Counted from the stretch's first letter, positions 14,124 through 21,977 are shown. The stretch: DNA of 64,000 nt from Eggerthellaceae bacterium (GCA_022791455.1 JAAVZC010000001.1:434001-498000); one strand, 5' to 3'. A program made the numbers and translations. Notes: a model not told the origin generated them from the sequence alone.

Positions 14124-15281
14124 ATGCCCAGTTTGAATGATGTGGTGGAAGTTGCGAACGCCCTCGAGTCGGCGGCGGTCATCGCCATGCCCGACCGCTG
14201 CGTGAAGGTGCGCAACCGCAATTCCAAGTGCAGCAAGTGCGAAGAGGTGTGCTTCAGCCACGCCATCGATATCAAGCTCAACGCCATCAACATCTCCGGT
14301 GCTAACTGCGTGGCCTGCGGTTCCTGCGTGGCGGTGTGTCCCACCCAGGCGCTCGTGCCGCTCGAGCCCACCGCCGAGCAGCTGGCCGCCCGCGTGGCGG
14401 CAGCGCAGGAGAACCTGGGCAAGCCTAAGGCGGTCATTGCTTGCGCCCGCATGGAGGCGCGCCACATTGCCGACCCGGACGCCTATGCCGTGGTGCCCTG
14501 CCTGGGGCGCATCGAAGAGACGTCGCTTCTGGAAATTGCCGCCGCCGGTGCCGAGGAGATTGTGCTGGTGGACGGCACCTGCTCCACCTGCAAGTACCGC
14601 GACGTGGTGCCCGCCATCGACGCCACGCTCTCGACCGCCCGCACTTTGCGCAGCCTCATGGGCAGCAAGGTGCTCATGTCCCGCATGTCCGACTTCCCGC
14701 CGGACATTCCCGAAGACCCCACGAAGGCGGTGGGCGCGTCGCGCCGCAGCTTCTTCACCGATGCGAAGGCCTTCGCCCAAGAGGCCGCCATCGAAGTGGC
14801 CGAGAAGACGGTGCTCGATTCGCTGGGCATGGGGCGCGACGAGAAGGTGGCCTCTATTCGCGAGCGGCTGAAGGTGTCGCAAGCGGGCAAGATGCCGCAA
14901 TTCCCGGCCGAGCGGACCCTGCGCCTTATGGACGCCATGTGCCAGCTGGGGGAGGAGCCGCGCAAAGAGCAGCTGACCGGCCGCGACTTCGGCACCGTGT
15001 CGATCGACGTGGAGAAGTGCACCGGCTGCGGCATGTGCGTGATGTTCTGCCCCACCGACGCTCTCAACTATTCCGAGATCGAGTCGCCCAACCCGGACAC
15101 CCGCTACGTGGAGTTCTCCATGGCCGATTGCACCCAGTGCATGCTCTGCGCCGACTCCTGCATGGCGAAGTGCATCACCGTGGGCGACACCGTTGAGACC
15201 GCTGAGCTCTTCGACTTCGAACCGCGCATCCTAGAAATCGGCAAAGCCCGCCCCAAACCCCAACTCTTCGGAAGAAAGTAA
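14124..15281 (+). CDS. Multi-cluster 4Fe-4S protein with a central FlpD/MvhD-like domain
   Basis: 385 residues. Residues 26-72 hold an N-terminal ferredoxin pair (C36/39/43, then CVACGSCVAVC at 62-72). A middle domain at about 105-165 has VVPCLGR and VDGTCSTCKYRD, which resemble the iron-sulfur delta subunit (MvhD/FlpD) family that hands electrons to heterodisulfide-reductase-type partners. A long helical part follows. A C-terminal ferredoxin pair has CTGCGMCVMFCP and CTQCMLCADSC. No Tat signal is present, so it is cytoplasmic. It follows mobBA and is likely an electron carrier for a molybdenum or tungsten enzyme elsewhere. The middle-domain assignment is tentative. Confidence 0.75.
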   Translation: MPSLNDVVEVANALESAAVIAMPDRCVKVRNRNSKCSKCEEVCFSHAIDIKLNAINISGANCVACGSCVAVCPTQALVPLEPTAEQLAARVAAAQENLGKPKAVIACARMEARHIADPDAYAVVPCLGRIEETSLLEIAAAGAEEIVLVDGTCSTCKYRDVVPAIDATLSTARTLRSLMGSKVLMSRMSDFPPDIPEDPTKAVGASRRSFFTDAKAFAQEAAIEVAEKTVLDSLGMGRDEKVASIRERLKVSQAGKMPQFPAERTLRLMDAMCQLGEEPRKEQLTGRDFGTVSIDVEKCTGCGMCVMFCPTDALNYSEIESPNPDTRYVEFSMADCTQCMLCADSCMAKCITVGDTVETAELFDFEPRILEIGKARPKPQLFGRK

Positions 15282-15306
15282 TCAGGAGGGATTCCGCTCG
15301 ACGCTT

Positions 15307-15400
15307 CTCGCGGGGGAGCGGGGCGGGACAACCCTCAGTCGCTCAGACAGTCCTCGCTGCGCTGCGGAACTCGCTTGGTGAGGGCCGCCCCGCCCCGCTG
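15307..15400. repeat. Dispersed repeat family B, copy 1
   Basis: The ends AGCGGGGCGGG and CCCGCCCCGCT are inverted. The inside carries CCCTCAGTCGCTCAGACAGT and GGAACTCGCTTGGTGAGGG, which recur at 40235-40354. It is joined on its left to GGGATTCCGCTCGACGC, which is the left core of repeat family C, so it looks like a composite. Confidence 0.85.
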
Positions 15401-15419
15401 ATTCGTTACCGTTATAGGT

Positions 15420-15491
15420 CGTCATCCTGAGCGCAGCGAAGGATCTTCCCAGCCGCAAGCAGAAAGATCCTTCGCTTTGCTCAGGATGACG
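15420..15491. repeat. Dispersed repeat family A, inverted pair
   Basis: CGTCATCCTGAGCG faces CTCAGGATGACG and GAAGGATCTT faces AAGATCCTTC, making one hairpin. With the family B copy it fills most of the 321-base gap between the ferredoxin gene and the transporter operon. Confidence 0.9.
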
Positions 15492-15522
15492 AGACGAGGA
15501 CTCTTTTCTTTTGTTGGGGCTG

Positions 15523-15561
15523 TGTTATACTGCCGCTCGTTCACTTTACTGTGATAAAGTG
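15523..15561 (+). promoter_or_regulatory. Promoter and operator-like palindrome of the amino-acid ABC operon
   Basis: An extended -10 element TGTTATACT lies at 15523-15531. Just downstream, CACTTTA and TAAAGTG (15542-15548 and 15555-15561) form a perfect inverted repeat with a six-base spacer over the expected transcription start. That is where a repressor would bind. Confidence 0.5.
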
Positions 15562-15602
15562 CGAAGCGAGAAAATCGTATGACGAACATAGAAGGGAACC
15601 CG

Positions 15603-16478
15603 ATGAAGAAGTTCACCAAGATTCTGGCGTTCGCTGCCACTGCCGCTCTGGCGGGCGTGCTGGTGGCCGGTTGCGCCAGCGAGCCGGCGAAGGATGCCGG
15701 TACCGACGCCACCGACAACAGCCAGAAGACCGAGCAGACTGCGCCCGAGGGCGATGCTCCTGCCCAGGCCAACAAGCTCATCGTGGGCTACGACAACTCC
15801 TACCCGCCCTACGGCTTCATTGGCGACGACGGCAACCCCACCGGCCTCGACCTTGACTTGGCTGCTGCCGTGTGCGAGAAGCTGGGCTGGGAGTTCGAAG
15901 CCGACGCCATCAACTGGGACGCCAAGGACGCGCTCATCGGCTCCGGCGAGATCAACTGCATTTGGAATGGCTTCACCATGGAAGGCCGCGAGAACGACTA
16001 CACCTTCTCTGAGCCCTACATGCTCAACGAGCAGGTTATTGTGGTGAAGAAGGGCTCCGGCATCGATGACCTGGGCGGCCTTGTGGGCAAGACCGTTGTG
16101 ACCCAGGTCGACTCCGCTGCTCTTGACGTGCTGGAAGGCGACCAGGCGGACCTTGCCGCCACTTTCAGCGCCCTTGACCAGGTGAGCGACTACAACACCG
16201 CCTTCATGAGCCTGGAATCCGGCCAGGTGGACGCTGTGGCCTGCGACCTGTCCATCGCCGCCTACCAGATTGCCGCGAAGCCGGACGCCTATGTGCAGCT
16301 GCCCACCGCCCTCAGCTCCGAGCACTATGCCGTGGGCTTCAAGAAGGGCGACACCGAGATGGCCCAGCAGGTGACCCAGGCGCTCAAGGAGCTCTACGCC
16401 GACGGTACCGTGCAGAAGCTCTGCGAGAAGTACGCGGACTACGGCGTGACCGTGGACAACTGGGTGCTGTTCGAGTAA
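15603..16478 (+). CDS. Amino-acid ABC transporter substrate-binding lipoprotein
   Basis: 291 residues from the ATG at 15603 (GAAGGGA upstream); an ATG at 15579 in the same frame lacks a ribosome site. The N-terminus is a lipoprotein signal with the lipobox LVAGC, then a Thr/Ala/Gln-rich linker. The rest is a family 3 solute-binding protein: GYDNSYPPYGFIGDDG at the start, GLDLDLAAAVCEKLG, and FTFSEPYMLNEQ-like segments. It captures a polar amino acid or similar solute outside the cell and delivers it to the permease encoded next. The exact ligand cannot be read. Confidence 0.93.
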   Translation: MKKFTKILAFAATAALAGVLVAGCASEPAKDAGTDATDNSQKTEQTAPEGDAPAQANKLIVGYDNSYPPYGFIGDDGNPTGLDLDLAAAVCEKLGWEFEADAINWDAKDALIGSGEINCIWNGFTMEGRENDYTFSEPYMLNEQVIVVKKGSGIDDLGGLVGKTVVTQVDSAALDVLEGDQADLAATFSALDQVSDYNTAFMSLESGQVDAVACDLSIAAYQIAAKPDAYVQLPTALSSEHYAVGFKKGDTEMAQQVTQALKELYADGTVQKLCEKYADYGVTVDNWVLFE

Positions 16479-16511
16479 GTCACTTTTGGGAGCATCCGCT
16501 TCCCAACTATC

Positions 16512-16546
16512 GGCCCTGTTCCGAAAAAAGGAGCAGGGCCCTTTTT
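16512..16546 (+). terminator. Intra-operon terminator/attenuating hairpin
   Basis: GGCCCTGTTCC pairs with GGAGCAGGGCC (one G-T) and is followed by CTTTTT. It lies between the binding-protein gene and the permease gene, and would favour a surplus of binding protein over membrane parts. Confidence 0.85.
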
Positions 16547-16571
16547 AGCGTTTGAGGAAGATCGCCCCCTA

Positions 16572-16612
16572 CGTCATCTCGACCGGAGCGCGTAGCGCGG
16601 AGTGGAGAGATC
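16572..16612. repeat. Dispersed repeat family A, single copy
   Basis: CGTCATCTCGACCGGAGCG continuing to GGAGTGGAGAGATC, between the terminator and the permease gene. Short GCGCG-type inverted bases in its centre give a small hairpin. Confidence 0.85.
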
Positions 16613-16657
16613 CCGTGTGCGCCGCATGGCGGCAGAGGCGAATCAGGAAGGAGCCGC

Positions 16658-17311
16658 ATGGAACTGAGCGTCATGATGGGAATACTGCTGGATGGCCTGC
16701 AGCTTACCATCGCCATTTTCTTCGTGACCCTGGCCGGCGCCCTGCCGCTGGGCGTCTTCGTGGCGCTTGCCCGCATGAGCCGCTTCAAGCCGCTGTCGCT
16801 TCTGGCGCAGCTCTACATCTCCATCCTGCGTGGCACGCCGCTCATGCTGCAGCTGATGGCCATCATGTTCGGCCCCTACTACCTGTTCGGCCTGAATATG
16901 GGCAGCGACTGGAAGTTCGGCGCCTGTGCCATCGGCTTCATTCTCAACTACGCCGCCTACTTCGCGGAAATCTACCGGTCCGGCATCCAGTCCATTCCCC
17001 GCGGCCAGTACGAAGCCGCCAGCGTGCTGGGCTACACCAAGAGCCAGACCTTCATGAAGATTGTGCTTCCCCAGGTCATCAAGCGCATTCTGCCCGCCAT
17101 GGGCAACGAGGTCATCACCCTGGTGAAGGACACCTCCCTTGCGTTCGTGCTGGGCATCATGGAAATGTTCAACGCCGCGAAGGCACTGGCCGCCCGCGAG
17201 GTTTCCATGATTCCCTACGCCATCGCCGCCCTCATCTACTGGATATTCTGCCTGGCCATCGAGTTCATCATGAACAAGATCGAGAAGAAGATGGACTACT
17301 ACCATGACTAA
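16658..17311 (+). CDS. Amino-acid ABC transporter permease
   Basis: 217 residues with five or so membrane helices. The family's signatures are present: the N-terminal LDGLQLTIAIFF, YISILRGTPLMLQL, and the EAA loop YEAASVLGYTKSQTFMKIVLPQ that contacts the ATPase. AAGGAG precedes the ATG. It overlaps the ATPase gene by eight bases, so the two are translated together. It is the membrane pore for the binding protein at 15603. Confidence 0.94.
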   Translation: MELSVMMGILLDGLQLTIAIFFVTLAGALPLGVFVALARMSRFKPLSLLAQLYISILRGTPLMLQLMAIMFGPYYLFGLNMGSDWKFGACAIGFILNYAAYFAEIYRSGIQSIPRGQYEAASVLGYTKSQTFMKIVLPQVIKRILPAMGNEVITLVKDTSLAFVLGIMEMFNAAKALAAREVSMIPYAIAALIYWIFCLAIEFIMNKIEKKMDYYHD

Positions 17312-18071
17312 TGCGGTTGTAACCTTGGACAATGCCCGTAAGGCGTTCGGGAAGAACGAGGTGCTGAAAGACATTTCGCTTACGGTGAACCGAGGCGACG
17401 TGCTGGCCATCATCGGACCTTCCGGCGGCGGCAAGTCCACGCTTTTGCGCTGCATGACGCTGCTGGAGACGCTGGACGGCGGCAGCCTGGCCTATGGCGA
17501 TCTGGCGGTTTGCACCGATGAGGGGGGCCGCGCCGTTTACGGCAGCAAAGAGGTGCTGGCGAAGGCGAAGACCCGCTTCGGCCTGGTGTTCCAGAACTTC
17601 AACCTGTTCCCCCATTACACCGTGATGAAGAACATCACCGACCCGCTCATCTGCGTGCAGAAGATGCCGCGCGAGCAGGCGGAAGCGCGCGCGGTGGAGC
17701 TGCTGGGGAAGATGGGGCTCTCCGGCAAGGAGGCCATGGTGCCCTGCGAGCTGTCCGGCGGCCAGCAGCAGCGGGTGGCCATTGCCCGGGCGCTTGCCAT
17801 GAACCCCGACGTGCTGTTCTTCGATGAGCCCACGAGCGCGCTCGACCCCGAGCTCACCCGCGAGGTGCTGCGCGTCATTCGCGACCTGGCCAACGAGCAT
17901 ATGACTATGGTCATCGTCACCCACGAGATGAGCTTCGCCCGCGACGTGGCGGACCAGCTGATCTTCATGGACGGCGGCGTGATCGTCGAGCAGGGGCCGG
18001 CCAGCCAGGTCATCAACAGCCCCGCCCACGAGCGCACCCGCGCCTTCCTCTCCAACTACACCCAAGGCTAG
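17304..18071 (+). CDS. Amino-acid ABC transporter ATP-binding protein
   Basis: 255 residues. Walker A is GPSGGGKST, the Q-loop lies in LVFQNFNLFPHYTVMKN, the signature is LSGGQQQRVAIARALAM, Walker B is VLFFDEPTSALDPE and the switch His is in IVTHEMSFA. This is the GlnQ/HisP-type ATPase that powers uptake. Residues 60-80 carry a slightly longer insertion between Walker A and the Q-loop than in GlnQ. It is the last gene of the transporter operon. Confidence 0.95.
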   Translation: MTNAVVTLDNARKAFGKNEVLKDISLTVNRGDVLAIIGPSGGGKSTLLRCMTLLETLDGGSLAYGDLAVCTDEGGRAVYGSKEVLAKAKTRFGLVFQNFNLFPHYTVMKNITDPLICVQKMPREQAEARAVELLGKMGLSGKEAMVPCELSGGQQQRVAIARALAMNPDVLFFDEPTSALDPELTREVLRVIRDLANEHMTMVIVTHEMSFARDVADQLIFMDGGVIVEQGPASQVINSPAHERTRAFLSNYTQG

Positions 18072-18101
18072 CGGGCGCGCCTTTCGGCTGCTGCCCGAAA
18101 A

Positions 18102-18117
18102 CTTCTGAAATCAGAAG
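18102..18117. promoter_or_regulatory. CTTCTGA-AA-TCAGAAG palindrome
   Basis: Perfect seven-base arms. The same palindrome type recurs at 36272-36401, so it may be a protein-binding site or part of a repeat. Here it lies after the transporter operon and beside the hairpin at 18135-18237. Confidence 0.4.
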
Positions 18118-18134
18118 AAATGCGCCTAGCGCTA

Positions 18135-18237
18135 TGCCATTCGGTGCGTTTTTGTACCAGCCTCTGACCTGCGATAACGGAAGTTTTACCAGGTCAGAGG
18201 CTGAATTTTTTATGTACGAAAATCGCACCGAATGGCA
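18135..18237. repeat. Long palindromic element with two perfect stem blocks
   Basis: TGCCATTCGGTGCG (18135-18148) is exactly complementary to 18224-18237. CAGCCTCTGACCTG (18158-18171) is exactly complementary to 18190-18203. An 18-base loop separates the inner arms. No second copy was seen in the window. It is either a strong RNA hairpin or a small mobile repeat between the transporter and the phosphatase gene. Confidence 0.85.
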
Positions 18238-18283
18238 TTTTGACCTCCGGGAACCTCGCCGAATGGCAACCAGCACCGGGCTT

Positions 18284-18305
18284 CACGTTGCAAGTTCGCA
18301 ACGCG
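18284..18305. promoter_or_regulatory. TTGCAA-GT-TCGCAA operator-like site
   Basis: CACGTTGCAAGTTCGCAACG lies about 60 bases upstream of the phosphatase start. Almost the same sequence in reverse orientation lies at 20109-20130, upstream of the acetyltransferase gene, which suggests a shared regulator. Confidence 0.35.
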
Positions 18306-18363
18306 CGCGGGGTCGCGGCGGCTTAAGCCCTAAACTGGGAAAAGGCCGAAGGGAGGTGCGCTT

Positions 18364-19047
18364 GTGGCTGTGACGTTTTATGTGGCCCGACATGGGGAAA
18401 CCATCTTCAACGTGATGAACCGCGTTCAGGGCTGGTGCGACACGCCTCTGACCGAGGCGGGCGAAGCGGCCGCGGTGGAGCTGGGCCTTCGCCTGGCGAA
18501 CCGCGATTTCGTGGCCGGCTACTCCTCCGACGCCGGCCGGGCGCGCACCACGCTCGAGATTGCCTGGAACGCGCGGCTGGCGGCCCGCGGCGAACCCATC
18601 GACGAAGACCCTCCGCTCCACGCCGACCCGCGTCTGCGGGAATGGTGCTACGGCGAGCTGGAAGGGGAGGATCGCCAGATCATGCAGGATGCGCTGGCGA
18701 GATGCTTCGGCGAAGTGCTCCCCCGCAGCGAGCACAACGTTCGCCTACCCGAGATTGCCGACTACTTCGCTGCGATAGACCCTACCGGCCGCGCGGAGAA
18801 CTTCGCAGCCATCGAGGCGCGTCTGCGCAGCTTCTTCGACGACGTTGGCGCTAAGACCGAAGCGCGCGGCGGCGGCAACCTGCTGGTGGTCACCCATGCG
18901 TTTACCGTGCGCACGCTGGTGTATCTGTTCGACCGCGCGCGGGTAAACGAGCCCGAGAAGATTGGCAACGCCTCCTTCACCGAGCTTTCGTGGGATAATG
19001 GCGAGGTCACTTTGGGGCGGATTGGAGTTCCCCCTACACGCAGGTGA
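18364..19047 (+). CDS. Histidine phosphatase superfamily (phosphoglycerate-mutase-like) protein
   Basis: 227 residues starting with GTG (GGGAGGTG upstream). The catalytic motif FYVARHGETIFN supplies the phospho-acceptor His, RVQGWCDTPLTEAG is the family's second block and a later VVTHAFTVR supplies the second His. Members remove phosphate from sugar phosphates, nucleotides or cofactor precursors. It is a single gene with its own terminator, so its substrate is unknown. Confidence 0.9.
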   Translation: MAVTFYVARHGETIFNVMNRVQGWCDTPLTEAGEAAAVELGLRLANRDFVAGYSSDAGRARTTLEIAWNARLAARGEPIDEDPPLHADPRLREWCYGELEGEDRQIMQDALARCFGEVLPRSEHNVRLPEIADYFAAIDPTGRAENFAAIEARLRSFFDDVGAKTEARGGGNLLVVTHAFTVRTLVYLFDRARVNEPEKIGNASFTELSWDNGEVTLGRIGVPPTRR

Positions 19048-19075
19048 CAAACAAGGAGAAAGTCCTAACGGACGC

Positions 19076-19113
19076 GAAAGCCCCCGGTTCATACGAATCG
19101 GGGGCTTTCATTT
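19076..19113 (+). terminator. Terminator of the histidine phosphatase gene
   Basis: GAAAGCCCCCG and CGGGGGCTTTC form a perfect stem, extended inwards by four more pairs, followed by ATTTAA. Confidence 0.8.
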
Positions 19114-19123
19114 AACGTGGGGT

Positions 19124-19322
19124 GGCGGCCGGCGGAGCTGTTTCCGGCCACGCTGAGCGCTTATCCCGCGTCGAACCCGGCTAGAGAAATGGCGAATGAA
19201 GGGCCCAGAATGTCCCTCCCAATCCCAGAATCGATTGACCCGTGCTTAGCCTAGCCATTTCTTTTGAGCCGGGTTCTTTGGCGGGGCGCTCAGAGTGTCC
19301 GGAAACAGCCCCGCCGGCCGCC
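19124..19322. mobile_element. MITE-like inverted-repeat element (family D), copy 1
   Basis: 199 bases. The outer 24 bases at each end are inverted copies with one mismatch and include GCTGTTTCCGG. Inner blocks (CGAACCCGGCT...AGAAATGGC facing GCCATTTCTTTTGAGCCGGGTTC) continue the pairing. The centre holds GTCCCTCCCAATCCCA. A second copy in opposite orientation is at 26628-26828. It encodes no protein. It is either a non-autonomous mobile element or a structured repeat. Confidence 0.8.
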
Positions 19323-19339
19323 TGGGAAGTTTTAAGCGG

Positions 19340-20014
19340 CTACGCGTTGGGTTTGCGGACCATGACTCGTTCGTAGATGGCGAATTCCGGGCTGCGGTAT
19401 TCCCTCAGCATTTCGAAGCCGAAGTGCTTGTAGAGGCCTTCGAGGCGATCGGAATAGGTTTCCAGGTAGATGGGCAGATTCTCTTCGTCTGCCAGCTTGA
19501 AGAAAGCTTCCAACATTTTGCGCCCCACGCCTTTGCCCTGGGTTTCGGGGTTCACGGCGAAGTTGATGAGGTGAATGAAGTCTTGGCCATCGTGGGCGTG
19601 CAGGCGTTCCGGATAGTCGAACACCGAGATGGGCGCCATGCGCTCAAGCTGGGCGTTCAGGGCTTCCTGCTCTTCGATGGACAGGATGGATTCGGCCATA
19701 TCCTTCCACGCCTTGGCTTCTAGCGCATCCCACGTTTGCGGTGCCAGTTCGCTGTGGCGAAAGCCCACCATGAGGCCGTTGCCATCCGGCGTGCAGTAGC
19801 CGCACTGATAAGGAACGCCCACCGCCAGGTCGGACAAGATGATGGCGCGGGAGAGGAACCGTTCGCGATCGCTCCCGTGCGAGGTGCCCGGCAGGGCGCT
19901 CAGCAGCTCCTGGGTCCAAAGTTCTTCAAGAAAGGCATCGCCGGCCATGTCGGCCAAGTCTGAAAGCACATGGGCCTCATCCGGTCGCAGTGTGATAAGT
20001 CCGTCTAATTGCAT
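19340..20014 (-). CDS. GNAT-family N-acetyltransferase
   Basis: 224 residues. The acetyl-CoA binding motif is FAVNPETQGKGVGRKML, followed by PIYLETYSDRLEGLYKHFGF, the usual C-terminal part of a GNAT domain. The N-terminal half resembles a helical extension seen in many stand-alone GNAT proteins. GGAGAGGAG precedes the ATG on the minus strand. It would transfer an acetyl group to an amine of a small molecule or protein. It is convergent with the histidine phosphatase across the MITE-like element. Confidence 0.85.
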   Translation of the reverse strand: MQLDGLITLRPDEAHVLSDLADMAGDAFLEELWTQELLSALPGTSHGSDRERFLSRAIILSDLAVGVPYQCGYCTPDGNGLMVGFRHSELAPQTWDALEAKAWKDMAESILSIEEQEALNAQLERMAPISVFDYPERLHAHDGQDFIHLINFAVNPETQGKGVGRKMLEAFFKLADEENLPIYLETYSDRLEGLYKHFGFEMLREYRSPEFAIYERVMVRKPNA

Positions 20015-20108
20015 GTTTACTCCTCTCCGGGGAACCGGACGGCTCCCGCTGGCAGGTTTTGCCCTCCATTTTAGGCATCGGAGGCAAGGCGCGCACTAAC
20101 GACATGGT

Positions 20109-20130
20109 GCGCGTTGCAAACTTGCAATGT
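20109..20130. promoter_or_regulatory. TTGCAA-AC-TTGCAA operator-like site
   Basis: Two TTGCAA palindromes two bases apart lie about 95 bases upstream of the acetyltransferase start on the minus strand. Compare the site at 18284. Confidence 0.35.
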
Positions 20131-20219
20131 GAGCGCCACGTAACAGCGCTTCACAACTTCCCCTCGGGCACAATCTTGGGAAATACCTGCTGAACGGGGA
20201 AAAGTTTACCGTCAGCTTA

Positions 20220-20247
20220 CGGGAGTACATCGTTTGGTGTATTCCCG
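20220..20247. promoter_or_regulatory. Hairpin in the upstream region of the HtrA protease gene
   Basis: CGGGAGTACA and TGTATTCCCG pair with one G-T across an eight-base loop. The 399-base gap 20015-20413 holds this hairpin, the TTGCAA site and no gene I can see; it must contain promoters for both flanking genes. Confidence 0.35.
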
Positions 20248-20413
20248 TGACGCAGAAATGACGATCCTTGATTTTCCTAAAAGGGTATTTTTCGCCGTGT
20301 TAGATTTGGTTTCGCCAAGTGAGGACGGCGGAGAATTCGTCCCAAGATGATCCGCTCGCTTCGCTTGGATGATTTAGTTAAAGCAGTCGAGGACAAACAA
20401 CAAGGAGCGAACA

Positions 20414-21922
20414 ATGACTGACTTGAATAGAGAGAACCTGCCCACCACCGATCCGGCCACCGAGGACATCATCGAGCAGACCGTGATCACCGAGACCGCC
20501 ACTCCCGAGACCGGCCATGCTCCCGAGCATGCGGCCCCGAAGAAGACCGGCGCCCGCACTTTCCTGTACGGCTTTGCCGGCGCGGCGGTGGCTTGCATCC
20601 TGGCCTTCGGCGTGGGCGGCGCGGTGACTACGCTGCATGCGGCTGATGGTTCCAGCAACGGCAGCCCCGAGGCGGCGGTGACCACCGACGGCAACGGCGC
20701 CACCACTTCCATCACCGTGAACGGCGAGGACACCACCCTTCCCGAAGCGGTGGCCAGCAAGTGCCTGCCTTCTGTGGCCTTCGTTTCCACCTACGTGGAC
20801 GCTTCTAGCCAGAGCAGCGGCTACGGCAACATCGGTGGCAACGAGTACGGCTACGGCTGGGGCTTCCCGTACGGCTATGGCTACGGCGACGACTACGGCT
20901 ACGGGTACGGCGACGGCTATGGCTACGGCTACGGCCAGCAGAACAGCTTCCAGATGAGCAGCCAGCAGGTGGTCGACGACAACTACACCGAGTACGGCAC
21001 CGGCTCTGGCGTGGTGCTGACCGAGGACGGCTACATCCTCACCAACAACCACGTGGTCGAGGGCGGCGATGCCTGGACCGTCACCATCGAGGGCAAGACC
21101 TACGACTGCGACCTGGTGGGCACCGATCCCTCCTCCGACGTGGCCGTGCTGAAGGCCAAGGATGCTTCCGGCCTCACCCCCATGGAGATCGGTGACTCCA
21201 ACGACCTCACGGTGGGCGAGTGGGTCATGACCATCGGCAGCCCGTTCGGCCTGGAGCAGTCTGTGGCGACCGGCATCGTTTCCGCTACCAACCGCTCTCA
21301 GATCATGACGGGCGCTGAGTCCGGCACCTCCACCGACACCATCTACCCGAACATGATCCAGACCGACGCCGCCATCAACCCCGGCAACTCCGGTGGCGCC
21401 ATGGTTGACGCCGAGGGCAAGCTGATCGGCATCAACACCCTGATCACCTCTTACTCCGGCAACTACTCCGGCGTCGGCTTCGCCATCCCGGTGAACTACG
21501 CCATGGGCATTGCCGATAAGCTGATGGCCGGCGAAGAGCCTACCTACGCTCAGCTGGGCGTGTCTCTGTCCGACGTGACCAGCGCGGTGGCTCAGAACTA
21601 CGGCCTGCAGTCCGATGAGGGCGCCTACGTGGCCGAGGTTGTGCCCGACAGCGCCGCTGCTCAGGCGGGTATCGTTGAGGGCGATATCATCACCGGCTTC
21701 AACGGCAAGAACGTCACTTCCTCCAGCGACCTCATGCTGGACGTGCGTGGCGAGCAGCCGGGTACCGAGGTGACCCTGAACGTGGTGAAGGCCGACGGCC
21801 AGACTCAGGAGATCAAGGTGACCCTGGGCGAGAGCACCCCGCAGACCAGCAGCCAGCAGCAGGAAGAGCAGCAGGAGCAACAGCAGGAGCAGCAGATGCC
21901 TCAGCGTCCCCAGCAGCGCTAA
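20414..21922 (+). CDS. HtrA/DegP-type membrane-anchored serine protease with PDZ domain
   Basis: 502 residues. An acidic cytoplasmic part (1-45) precedes one membrane helix (about 50-72). A Gly/Tyr-rich stretch (about 137-178, repeats of YGYG) follows. The trypsin-like domain has His213 (NNHVVEG), Asp242 (SDVAVLK) and Ser326 (NPGNSGGAM). A PDZ domain covers about 368-460 and the tail is Gln-rich. It degrades or refolds damaged proteins outside the membrane. AAGGAGCG precedes the ATG. The Gly/Tyr stretch is unusual for this family and could bind the cell wall or other proteins. It is a single gene with its own terminator. Confidence 0.94.
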   Translation: MTDLNRENLPTTDPATEDIIEQTVITETATPETGHAPEHAAPKKTGARTFLYGFAGAAVACILAFGVGGAVTTLHAADGSSNGSPEAAVTTDGNGATTSITVNGEDTTLPEAVASKCLPSVAFVSTYVDASSQSSGYGNIGGNEYGYGWGFPYGYGYGDDYGYGYGDGYGYGYGQQNSFQMSSQQVVDDNYTEYGTGSGVVLTEDGYILTNNHVVEGGDAWTVTIEGKTYDCDLVGTDPSSDVAVLKAKDASGLTPMEIGDSNDLTVGEWVMTIGSPFGLEQSVATGIVSATNRSQIMTGAESGTSTDTIYPNMIQTDAAINPGNSGGAMVDAEGKLIGINTLITSYSGNYSGVGFAIPVNYAMGIADKLMAGEEPTYAQLGVSLSDVTSAVAQNYGLQSDEGAYVAEVVPDSAAAQAGIVEGDIITGFNGKNVTSSSDLMLDVRGEQPGTEVTLNVVKADGQTQEIKVTLGESTPQTSSQQQEEQQEQQQEQQMPQRPQQR

Positions 21923-21977
21923 TCCTCTCGCGCCAACTGCGGTGTTGTTGTAAGGCTTAACCGCCCCGCAAATTCCG

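Noticed and set aside
20822..20950. Possible CRISPR-like or minisatellite array in the HtrA gene
   Set aside because: The repeats are short Gly-Tyr codons in frame, with no spacers.
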